Made by a program: the position numbers and the translations under genes
NCBI GenBank assembly: GCA_032173965.1
Contig: CM063294.1
Span: 4,696,452 to 4,760,451, forward strand
Source: Sitta carolinensis
Lineage: Eukaryota > Chordata > Aves > Passeriformes > Sittidae
Direction of reading: 5' to 3'
Length of the DNA: 64,000 bases
Part shown: piece by piece, positions 1-10,670 of the stretch
Numbering within the stretch: position 1 is the first letter of the stretch
Layout of the letters: every line of letters starts with the position of its first letter
The notes under the pieces: generated by a model
The model's input: only the letters and a program-made list of their open reading frames with translations
Database searches by the model: none
Told to the model about the DNA's origin: nothing

Positions 1-417
1 GTTCCCTCTGTGTGTCACAGTAACAGTTTACCTTTGTTTCACCCATCACATTGGTCTGTGTAAAATTCTATATAAGAGAGAGCCATCCCTAGTAATTTTC
101 TAACCTTCTGATCACAGTCTGTGGTGTGTTATCTGAAATAGGGAGCGGGTGAGACACTCCTTGTCAGGGAGAGCCAGGCGGCCCAGGGAGCAGGAGCTGG
201 GCTGTTCCATGGGACAGTGCTGCCTGCGGGGCTCCCAGGGCTCTGTCGCTGTGCCTCGGGCAGTGCCCCCAAGGGAACGGGCACAGCACAGGCACCAGCG
301 CCACAGCTCTGCTCCCTCTCGCTGAGCCAACAGCCGAACCCAGGAGACATTCCAGACTTTACACGTGGTTAAAACTTTATACATTGAGACCTCACAGAGG
401 AAAATTACTGGCTTAGC
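1..417. other. noncoding, GC-rich islet
   Basis: No gene is recognised. Roughly 130-345 is much richer in G+C than its surroundings and holds several CpGs, whereas the flanks are AT-rich. Open frames crossing it on the minus strand have a low-complexity, GC-driven composition (Ala, Pro, Gly, Arg and Trp rich) and no recognisable domain, so I treat them as shadows of base composition. The islet is too small and too CpG-poor to call a CpG-island promoter. Confidence 0.5.
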
Positions 418-439
418 TTTTTTTTTTTTTTTTTTTTTT
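418..439. repeat. poly(T) run, 22 bases
   Basis: An uninterrupted run of 22 T. The 130 bases to its right are GC-rich, so on the minus strand it could be read as a tail of A after a short body. There is no poly(A) signal just upstream on that strand and no visible target-site duplication, so a simple homopolymer is the safer call. Confidence 0.9.
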
Positions 440-1669
440 CCTGTAGACAACAGCAGGTTCAGATGAGCAGCTGAAAGCCACGACATCATTCTTGTGGTGA
501 CTCCAGCTGCTGCTGCCTCTGCCCAGAGCACCCCACCTGCAGAGTGGCTGTTGGGGGTCAGTGGCGTGGGGAGGGCTGCAGGCACTGCTCTCCAGCTAGA
601 ATAAGGATTTTCCCACCAAACCTCCTCTTCTTCAAATGCTTTAAAACCAGGAATGGTTCACTCCATGCTCTAAGGTGAGCTTCAATTTCTGGGGTCTCTA
701 TGATGCTATCAGAACAAACCCTGAAATACATTATGATGTGCTGGAAGAAAATCAGCTCCTATGTGAAATACTCATAAAAAAAAAAAAAAAATCAAAAAAG
801 TTTTGGGGGACTTCTAGATCAACTTTTGTTATGATCACTTAAAAGACTTTGCACTCTTTCTGGCATCATGCTTGACACTGCTGAACACTTTCAAATTCTG
901 CTGTCTTCAACAGAAGTTCATTATGCCTTTCCAAAATGTGTCAAAAGGTAGCAGATAAAATTCGAGACAGCTTAAAAGGTCCCAAATCCTCTGAAACCCA
1001 GAAATATAACATTAGCAATGCAGAACAAATTTGACTTTTGAGATACATTGAAGGATTCTGTAGAAGAATAATTTATTCTTCTTTTACATTTAAACAGTTC
1101 ACTTTACAAGATTAATATCTAATTGAGAAATTAAGTTTTTGAATCTTTGCTTTTTATTTTTTTTTTTTAAACAACAATCTGGGATATTTTGATGGTTGTA
1201 TATTTTTGTAGAAGCAGTCAATGCCATTTGAGCAGTGACAGGATTTAAATTGCCACCAATAGGAATTAAATCATTAGCTGCTAGATGTAGAAAAGTTCAG
1301 AATCGTGAATTTCAGTCTCAAGAGACAAGCAGAGAAAGAATTTATTCTCACACGTTTTATATAAATAATCACTTAAATCTGTACTTGTTAAGTACAAAAT
1401 ATGTGTTAGCATAACAAAGTATCTGGTTATATAAATGTGATTCTTGCCTTCCTCACTGAAAGAGAAGAAACAATTAAAAAATTATAAAACAAAGCAATGG
1501 CTTGAGGAACTGAATAGCTAAATAAGCAAAAACAGTATATTTACTGAAAAAAAAAAAAAATAGAATGACTGCAGCATCTTATACCCACGAGTCACACAGA
1601 ATTTTAATAACCAAAGTTTCAAAAGGGGACTAAGGACCTAAGCAAAGGACTCATCTGTCGAGCAGCCAG
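440..1669. other. noncoding AT-rich stretch with A/T runs and palindromes
   Basis: No gene is seen. It holds A runs at 776-791 (16) and 1547-1560 (14) and a T-rich run near 1157-1168. Two perfect inverted repeats are visible: 1062-1082 (10-bp arms, 1-base centre) and 1380-1396 (7-bp arms, 3-base loop). Such palindromes are expected occasionally in AT-rich DNA. Confidence 0.6.
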
Positions 1670-1915
1670 TGAAAGATGCAGGGAGTGCACGGCCCCTCAC
1701 TCCAGCTCAAACTCTGCTCTTGCTCCCCTTCCAACTGCCAGACCCTCAGTGCTTGCCGGGAGTTTCGGAGCCCCAGGGGCTCAGAGCACACCCCTGAGCC
1801 TGACCCTGCGGGTGCCAGAGGAGCAGGAGGGGGGACAGAGCTCCGGGGATCCATCCCCACGGGGACAGCCCTGACACCCGGCTCACCAAGCTTCCCCTGG
1901 GGCTGAAGGATGCAA
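1670..1915. other. GC-rich islet with a 15-bp palindrome
   Basis: About 245 bases of clearly raised G+C in AT-rich surroundings. At 1768-1782 there is a perfect 7-bp-arm palindrome around a single A. Open frames on both strands (for example a 135-codon frame on the minus strand and a 76-codon frame on the plus strand) overlap here, which is typical of a stop-poor GC patch rather than of one real exon. It may be the remnant of an old transposable element, but I cannot assign a family. Confidence 0.5.
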
Positions 1916-3289
1916 AGGGTCTTGGGCGGGGGAAAGACTTGCAGTAGAAAAGGTGGAAAGGACAAACCAAAAGTGTAGAGTTGTAAAATCAGCCCAAATC
2001 CCTGGCTTTCTGCTATAGCAGACCCCAGACGTTCTAACAGCACAGATCTACAACACAACCTGTTCCTAAATCAACGTAATAAAAACGCCAGACAAGACTC
2101 GGTATTTCATGTGCTGCACCTCCACCAATTACACTCAATATAAAGAACTGAAATGAAGAGGAAAATGAGGCCTGCCCACATAGTGGAGTAAGAGACAGAG
2201 AAAAATAGCAGAAATTAATATAGAGTACTCTCACTATAGGAAAAAAAATCACGTTACGCTTGGTCAGAAATCTTTTCTCAACAAATTCTTGCTTTACACA
2301 GCTGGAAAAAATGAAGGGGCCTGAGCAAGCACCAAGCTTTATGGATGTCCCTGGGAGCTCTGGGGTCTCCAAAAGACCAAGAGGTCACACTGAATTAACA
2401 CCAGTTACAGCCACTGAGGAGGAGGGGGAGCAGGAAACAGAAGTAACTGCAATAACTCAGTACACACAGGGACTCTTCTATTTTGGCTCACAAATTCTTC
2501 TTCCTGATGTCAAGTGGCTGCTTGTGTAGCTCAAAGAACAAGATAACCAAAAAAATTCGAACTGGATTTATTAAAAGTAGTAACAGTTGAATAATGATTG
2601 TTTTTTTTTTTTCTTTTTTTAAATAGGAAATGTAATATCAGTTATGATAAATTTATAAGGGCTTCACAGCCAGCCATTGAAAAAATGTTGAGTTGTTGAC
2701 TAAAAGATATGCACTTCAGCCCTTAAAAAATAATCGTAATACTTAGAATTCATGTCAACTTTTTTCAAAATATTTTACTTTAATTGCAAAGTTTAAGAGG
2801 AATTTTCTCGTATATAATATTTCACATCAGTCAACCCACAAAACACCTCAGCTAGCATTAGGAAGAATTTTCCCATTTACAGCATCACATTATAATATGT
2901 GTACTTTATAGATTTTTATGATTTATAATAAAGCATTTGCCCTTTGTGACTGTCAAAAATAAGACAATTACTACAGCTACCAATTCAGCCTGTCGTGCAG
3001 CTCTATCTTAGAAAATGAACTTTTCAAAAAATATTTCTATCTTGAACTGCACAATGGATGATAAAAAAGTCTACTTTGTATACACCTGGAAAAGACATTC
3101 TCAAATTCCAAGTATATAAAATAAATGAAGAATTAGACAGAAGAGGTGAAAGCTGAATACCTGTTTAAAAATTAAAACCAGTGGTGATGCATAGAGCACA
3201 CCAACCAATCGCTTGATCACGATTATTCTGTGAGACATCTCACTCCCTTTTTAAGGAACAGCTTTGGGTCCAGTATCTTTTTCAAAGCC
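1916..3289. other. noncoding AT-rich stretch, nothing specific
   Basis: No gene, RNA gene or identifiable repeat. A plus-strand frame (2260-2529) preceded by a weak pyrimidine tract was considered as an exon, but nothing in it is recognisable. Short T and A runs (near 2601-2620) and AT-rich low complexity make up the rest. Confidence 0.6.
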
Positions 3290-3790
3290 ATAATTTCCTA
3301 AACCCTTTCCCCATTTAGGCTGTACTACCCAAGAAGCAGCTCCAAAATCCTTTTTCTCCCTTGAACGGCCATGCATATTTTGCCAGAAAGAGGCAAAGTC
3401 AGAATGCGTTTGTGCTGATGCTAAATGTTAATAGATTTGCCTAAATGTCTGCTAATAGCACTGCTAGAATTAGCTAGACTAGTAGTGCATGCCTAATGTG
3501 TTGTTTTTGCTGTTGCTGCCTTAGCTGTTTTCCCCTTTTTTTTCCCCACAGAAACAAAAATCAAGGCTTTTTTAGTAAAATGTTTCCATACATCTGCAGC
3601 CCGACCAGCAGCCGTGCCACCGTCGTGTAGCTCTGACATAGCATCGCTGGGATTATAAATCCCAACATTCTACTGTTCCTCTCAATTAAACATGAAAAGT
3701 TTAATGTTTTCGTAAATTAAACATGAAGACCTGACTTTGCCAGCCAAAATATGTCCTTCTATCACCTCCTCTAATTCCTCCAGGTCACTT
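3290..3790. other. possible constrained noncoding segment
   Basis: This stretch is largely free of simple repeats and keeps more CpGs than its neighbours (near 3365, 3403, 3602, 3612, 3621-3624, 3643 and 3711). It also has TAAT-type homeodomain-like cores. A 13-base sequence is repeated exactly at 3684-3696 and 3715-3727. The first copy overlaps a perfect 7-bp inverted repeat (3685-3691 with 3699-3705). There is no open frame of note. This texture suits an enhancer-like conserved element, but conservation is inferred from composition only. Confidence 0.25.
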
Positions 3791-4735
3791 CTTTTCTTAG
3801 CTTCACACAGTCAGAGGCTGATGCTCTTTTTTTGGCATGTACTTTCAGAATGTTGTGGGAGAAGAAGGCCTTTGAAAACATTTTCTACAGGCCAAAACAT
3901 TTAATAAATATGCATTACATTCCCAGAGCTCTAATTTAGTTAGAATCACAAAGCCATTTACACATGTAAAAGATTTTCAAAATAAACAGTTCTAAGTGGC
4001 TTAATTGAACAATTGCATTTTTAAAACTGAATAATCTGAAAATCAGATAATGCTGTACTATGAAAAAAATCTGATTTACCAACTTGTTTTTGCATAGTGT
4101 ACAAATGCACCATTTCATCCAAGTCTTCTACTGTTTCAAAATATAATTTATGTAAAAATATCTTAGAATAGACCCCCTTCCATTTTTATAAAGGACTGCT
4201 AATTTCCAATTGTCAGTTGACTGAGCCACTATGAAATATTTTTATACTTCCTACTGTTACCGTAGTGCAGAACAGATACCCATTCCTTCTATTTCTGTTC
4301 AAAGTACGTTAAAAGGCTGAATTCTGACTTCAGGCTGCAGACAGAACATTTACTACTCATTCAAAACGCACAGTGGAGAGCAAAAAAGCCAATAGTTCCT
4401 CCAGGTCCAACAAACTTTCAGATCTTTAATTAGAAATTCTGGTCCAGAGTCTAACTATGATAATATTAAGTAAAAAACTCAGCCCCAAACCTACAAGCCT
4501 TTTACTCTATGCCAATGGAAACACACGGCTGTAAAGGAAAAATGAGAATCAAGTCTGTGATTATATTATCTTTCAGAAAATTTGTTAGCATGTTATTAGC
4601 AAAATGTTTATTTGTTAATTATACTTTTAATTAAGATACAACAATAAATTATCTTTGCCACATTTCTGCAGATATTTACCACCCCTGAGACACTTAGATA
4701 TCTCATTCTGTGTCTGTAAAGCTGACTGAAGTAAA
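3791..4735. other. noncoding AT-rich stretch
   Basis: No gene or recognisable repeat. The sequence is AT-rich with no long homopolymers. The open frame at 3936-4118 on the minus strand is short and hydrophobic by composition. Confidence 0.6.
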
Positions 4736-4750
4736 TTAAAGTTTTACCAT

Positions 4751-4811
4751 GTGAGCATCTTGCTCACACAAAATCCTCTGAAACTTGGAAGGAGGAACGT
4801 GGTGTTCCTCC
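4751..4811. other. pair of adjacent perfect hairpins
   Basis: Two perfect inverted repeats lie 23 bases apart. The first is 4751-4767, with 7-bp arms and a 3-base loop. The second is 4791-4811, with 8-bp arms and a 5-base loop. They fall inside a minus-strand frame (4736-4981) whose C-terminal half has a natural-looking amino-acid mix, though I do not recognise it. The segment could be a decayed mobile element or structured RNA, or chance. No function is assigned. Confidence 0.4.
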
Positions 4812-7800
4812 AGATGCCTCTGCAAGCCTCCACTGATTAACTGCAACCACTCCCATTCTTGTAAAGGATGTCTCAAACCTGATTTCCAACAAGGTAATTG
4901 CTGATTTTTCATTACTTTTATTATTTTTAAACTAATTGCTACACTGTTCACATAGAGTCTGGGAAGGAAAAGCCTGTACATACCAGATCCATTTGCTATC
5001 TGTCATTGGTGTCACCTGCTTTCCTCATCACAATAACCTGAAATTCTCCTTTACCCTAAGTTTCTGTTAGAGGATATCACATGGAGCTTTTCTGCAAAAC
5101 ACAGCAAGTCCTGCCATGTCAATAAGGCATATTAAAAAGTCTGGATGCAGGGAGAAATGGACTGCAATCAACATGGCTTGTCTGTGAGCTGTAAGTTTAT
5201 GGCACAGCTTCTGATATACGTTTGTTTTTTTCTGCCTTTGTGACCTCTCTCAGCAAAACACCCCCAACACAAGCTGCATGGATCCCTCTCCATATCCCAG
5301 CTTTCCATCCCACTTCTCTTCCACGGGTCAGAAAGCTCAAGGCAATGCAAACAAAAACACAAATATCTGAAAGGCAATTATTGGTTGGATGATGAAAGCT
5401 ACGAGTCAGTCCAATGTCAAATACATCAAACCTGCTCTCTGTGGGTCAAGGACACGATACAATAGCACTCACAGAGCCAGAGTCCAACAGTTGCCTTTCA
5501 TGTTTGTGTGTTTGTGGTGGGGCTTGTATTATTTGCAGTTTTCTCATTACCTCACAATTATCTGGGGGTTTATGGTCAAAGCATAACAAGGCCAATGTAG
5601 ATCTGGCAGAAAACCTGCAAACAGAAACCTGTTCTATAAACAAACCAACAATCACTCAGCTTCACACCCGCGATGAGGTCTCAGCTCTGCTGACATGCAC
5701 AGAACTTGCTCACGCTGTGAACCAGAAGTCTGAAAAAACCACTAAGGGATAGATGTGTGCAAAATGAAAAATAAGCTGTTTAGACTGGATTTAATTAGTA
5801 TTTCCACACAATTATTAACAAATTAATTCTAGATAGAAGTATTGATTTTGCCCTTTGGCCGCAGTTCTTGCAAATGCACAGGAATAAAGAAATTGTGCAG
5901 TATTACACAAAAGCATGAAGTTCATCTGACAGATGAGGTTCCATAGCTTTCCAACCAACTCTACCCAGGAAGGAAAATTGTTCTTCTTCTCCCATTTAAG
6001 AAAGAAAACTGTTTTTCCTATCTTCAGCTGAAGATTTGCAGTAGTATGGTACTTTAGTTTAATAGGTACTGAGGCTGTTTCTGCCTTAAAAAGTCTTTTG
6101 AGTGCTGCTATTTCTGTATCTCTCATGCTTGCTACCTTAATTTTGTATAAAAAAGAAAAAAGACTAGATGAAGGATGCAAAACCACCCCATGGCAGAACA
6201 AAGAGGTCTGACCACGCCTATCCTTTTAGTGTTGTGTTGCTTATTAACACAATTTATCCAAATAATAGTTTGACACTAATATCACATTATTCCATAATGA
6301 CAATTTTTATTTCATAAATATATATACATACACATAAACATGTGCTCAGACTAAAAAAATAAAATAACTGAACAATATCCTGGAAGAAGTGTGACTTCCT
6401 ACAACAATAGCAATTGACAGCAAATAATTTATCTTGTTACATCAAATTTTCAAAGGATGCACATAGCATCATTATTTCTGACGCCATGCTATTTGATTTC
6501 ATCACGTAGTTGAGCAAAAAATCACATTTAGAATGTCTTACACTCAAAAAGGGCCTCCTAACTGGTTGGATGTCTTATTAAACACGTTCAAAGCTGCATA
6601 CCAGGAAGATATGGGCCCAGCTGCACAAAGCTTACACTGGGAAGGCAACACGGAGCACCAGGTGTTTCACTGGATCTGCTCTGAAATTCTACTGCCTTGT
6701 TGTGGCCCTTCTAATTTTTCCCAAATTAAGGAGTAGCACAAGAGGTGAGACTACTTGATTTTAATCTCAGGTCTATTACACACTTAGCATGGCAGGGATT
6801 TGTTAGAAGCATAATAAAAAGTATGTGACTTGAGAATGGAAAAGCTCCCCCAGGAGGAAATTCCCTTTGTAAACACTAAATCTAATACTTTCATTAGAAG
6901 TATTAATGACAAAATGTTAGTAGTGTCACAACTAGAAAAAAACCCCATGAAAAATCAGAATTATTTTATTTCACCCTGTGTATTCTAGCAGAAGCAAACA
7001 GCTCTGGATTTTGATTCCATGATTTTAATCATCAAAGTTCAACCTTTGACAGCGAGCTGTTTGAGAAGCCCTACTTTGTCAATTGAAGCTGTACTACATA
7101 GAGACTTTTCTAGTAGAAAGACAGGAAGGAAACAGAAAGCAGAGTCACCCATTTCTTCAAAGATCCTGGCATAATGTCCTAAAAAATCCACAGGGCATAC
7201 TTTTCTTGAGAAGACTTTATACTGCAATGTGATCATGAGAAATATGCACATATTTTACCCTGCTCACCTCCACAGCCAATTTCTGTAGTGGTGCTGTCAG
7301 CATCACTGTCAGCTGTGTGGAATTATAAAAGATTTGCTGCACTTAGAAGGTATCACCTTGAGTTCTTCAGTTCCAATTCCTGTAGCTCATGGAGTAGCTG
7401 GTGATAGAAACATGGACTACAGCTGACTATCACAAGTCATGCAGCCCATCCCCTCCCTGTCCAACCTCTGCTGGTAACCCTTTCTTTGCCTTCCCAATCC
7501 CCATCAATCAGCAAATGATTCTCCAAACTAACACCCTAAACTTGTGTGATGCTGTTCAAGTATTCTGGGAACAGATAAAATCGTTCCGAAATACAAGCAA
7601 GGTACAGTCACAATTAAGGATAGCTTTCCCATCTTGAAGCAGTTCAAACACAGCCCAAAGCTAAACCAAAAGTGGATTCCAAGCAGCAGTAATCCGAGGC
7701 ATCCACAAATGCCCAGGCTTTCTATCATTTGGGACTTGACCTAGGGATCATAGTACAGCCCATCATTTCAGTGCTTTTCACCTGCACGAGGGTCTCTGAT

Positions 7801-10562
7801 CCTCCTTGACGTTGAGCAGCCAATCCTTGTCCTGATCAGGTGGCAGAAGTACAGTCCTCATCCCGTGTGCTTAGGACTTGAGCAGGGAATTTCCAGTCAC
7901 AAGGATACAATGACCCAAACTGGAACCAGTTACAGGCTTTGCCTCACAGAGCTGCTGCTGCTTTCCTATGATACTTGTTACCCTGCTTATGCCCTTCCAT
8001 CCTCTTATTCAATGAGTAAGTTCTATTCTCTGTCTACTAGCCTGCTCCTTGTTCTCTGCCCAAACCTCGTGTTTACTGACCTTGCTGTTCACTGACATTG
8101 CAGAAGATTTGCACATAAACCTAACATTTCTCCACCTCCCTCAAGGTGAAACCACGATAAGGAGTGGAAGAACCTTCTGGCTGTCACAGCCCCATCATGA
8201 CCTGAAACTCAGAAAAGCCAAGTTCTGTCTCTGTTTACAGAGAGCAGCTGATAAATATTCTGTAAGTTCTCACTGGAGGCCTCTGAGATGATACAGAAAT
8301 ACTGCCACACCTCTTTTCAGTCTCATTATTGATGAGTATGCACCTTTGTAATTCTGGCTTCATTTGTTGTGCTTACCCGTGCCACTTCCTGTCTTCATGT
8401 TGTCAGCTTCTGTTTCATTCTTTTAATAGAAAATAGTTTATGAGTGAACGCCTGGAGGAACGAATCCTGAATGATGTGTGCTTTTGCACTTGTCAATCTT
8501 CTCCAGTCTTTAGCTTAAGATCTTTTGATAATCTTTATATTTGAAATGCCGGCAGGCTGTAGTTTAGCACCATTTTATTTTAGATGAACAATAGCTTTTA
8601 GAAAAGAGTGACAGAGAGGATTACTGGTTCCTGAGAGCTGCTGTCTGCCAGAGATCTGACCTGCATCCTACATCCACTGCTCACAGATGGAGAGGAATTT
8701 GTCAACGTGGCACTTGGATAATGCAGAATTCCCCACCTTTGCAAATCTGCATTTTATTTTGCTTCCAGGGATTTATTCTCTTTTTTTGCATCTTTCTCAG
8801 TCTATGTTTCAGAATGTTTACTGCCTCCATAATGCAACCTCCCTCTACCAACTCAAAATTTAATCTCAAAAGTCTCCTTACATATTTGGTGTCATATGCA
8901 CTACAAGCTTCCAGCTCAAGTACAAGTTTCTTGCTTTAATCGTAATTTTTTAACTTCTCAGTAGGAGCAGCACTGCCTTTCCTAAACAGGTCACAGCTCA
9001 GTGTACACCTTGATAATAATATCACAGTCAGTGTGAAGTTGTGTGACTAAGATATATTAACCTATGCTAGTACCCTGCAGCCCCAGCAAGGCACAGAACA
9101 ATTACTGTTATGTTTGCAGTTGGATACAGTCCCATGTTTCAAATATGGAGATTAATTTAATTTCTGAATTAACTGTTAATTATATGAAAGTTTACTGTTC
9201 TAAGCTTAAAATGAATCACTGGGATTTTCTTTTAGAACTAATAAAACATTTGGAATTATAAACAGCAGCAAACGCTAAGCTAAATTCACCTTCTTCTCTC
9301 AAAATTCTGAAAATATAAACCATTATGATAACCTTGAATCAATCCAACTCAAGAAATTTAATATTGAAGTGTTAGAACTACTATAATATTCATAAGAACG
9401 TTTCAAACGAGGAACAACTCCATGTTCTTTGTCAATACTGTAACTGCAGTTTATATTTTTAAAAAATGGTATTCTGCTTCATAGAGAGCAACTCACATTC
9501 TGACAGAAAAATGAATAGCCATTTCTTCCACTGGATCTTAATCATTTGCCACAATGGCTGTGGTTTGTTTTGTTTTTTTTTTTTTTAAAATAATCCTGTT
9601 CTTTAATTTGTCTTTTCACAACTGTTTACAAAACACAGCCATCAAAACCAAGGTGGTGGAGAATCAAATAACTCACTGAAACCTTCTGCTATGGAAGTGA
9701 AAGTCAATTATAGATGTTTCTAGATAGTCTGGGAACCTCTTCCTTGTTGTTCCTGTGTCTGATGTGGCCCACAAGCCCACCAGGGCAGGGATCAGCCACT
9801 GAAAAGCTCTGAGGATAGTACACAGAACAAATAAAAAATACAGCTCTCAAGGTCATGAGGTGAAAGCAAGCTCCAGCTGAGGATCATTCACAGCAGCTTG
9901 TATCTCCACTACCTTCATAAAGCAGAGATGGTGAAAAAACCAGCAGGACAAGATGGAAGCTGTGTGAGCATCTTCTCAGGAGCAGTAGTTTCAAAACAAA
10001 TAATAAATCAATATTTACACTGATTCCTATCCCTTAACTCTTGAATGAGAAGCCATAATAGTTCCATGATTCCCTTCACAAATACATATTCCCCTCTTTC
10101 CTTCAAGCATCTGTCCCCAGTGCCTTTGCCCACACAGAGTGTGCAGCAGTCCTGCCCCTCAGCACAGCCCCAGCCAGCCAAGCACGGCAGTGACTGCTCA
10201 CTCCTCAGTAGTTCAGGGAGGCTGAGGATGCTCCCCTGCACCTGCAGCACACAGGGAGGGTGACACCTGCTTTAGGAAGTGGGAAGCCTCCATTTGCAGT
10301 CTGACATTTGGGAGTCCAGTTGTGTGAAGGTGCAAGAAAAATAAGAAGCGGCAAAGAAAGAGCTGATTTCATGAACTGACCTTCACTATCCAAACTAAGC
10401 CAAAGTTTTAAATATGGAGTGAATAAGTAGTACAGTAAGTATTAATCATTAGCCTTTGAAAGCCTCCTTTTTTCACTTGTCGAGCTGATGAAAAGAACAC
10501 TTATGATGTACTTGAAAGGTGACTGTCCTCATGCCTGAGAACACAGGTGGCAGGGCAGCAGC
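4812..10562. other. long noncoding stretch, ordinary single-copy-like DNA
   Basis: No gene is recognised over nearly 6 kb. It holds a TA/CA-rich patch (about 6310-6345) and a T run at 9573-9586. The 112-codon plus-strand frame at 5414-5752 ends in a hydrophilic, protein-like segment but has no convincing splice border or homology I can name. A 71-base minus-strand segment (7039-7109) follows a strong pyrimidine tract plus AG but carries only 23 codons. GC rises slightly at 10120-10270. Confidence 0.55.
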
Positions 10563-10670
10563 TCACAGAATCAGAAGATGCTGAGTTTAAGGGACCCAGC
10601 AGGATCACTGAGCCCAGCTCCTGGCTCCCCTACCCCTGGCTGTGCTGGAACACTCCACATGCACCGTGCC
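10563..10670 (-). mobile_element. CR1 LINE 3' fragment
   Basis: The segment begins with the complement of the CR1 3' terminal octamer (TCACAGAATC) and continues with a diverged copy of the CR1 3' untranslated region, including a GGGACCC block, a GGATCACTGAG block and CAGCTCCTGGCTCC. CR1 is the main non-LTR retrotransposon of birds. It ends in octamer repeats rather than poly(A), and most copies are short 5'-truncated 3' ends. The element reads on the minus strand, with its 3' end at the left edge. It is old and diverged, and its right boundary is approximate. Confidence 0.8.

Noticed and set aside
7039..7109. Short minus-strand frame after a very good pyrimidine tract and TAG acceptor
   Set aside because: Only 23 codons before the stop, nothing recognisable, and pyrimidine tracts are common by chance.
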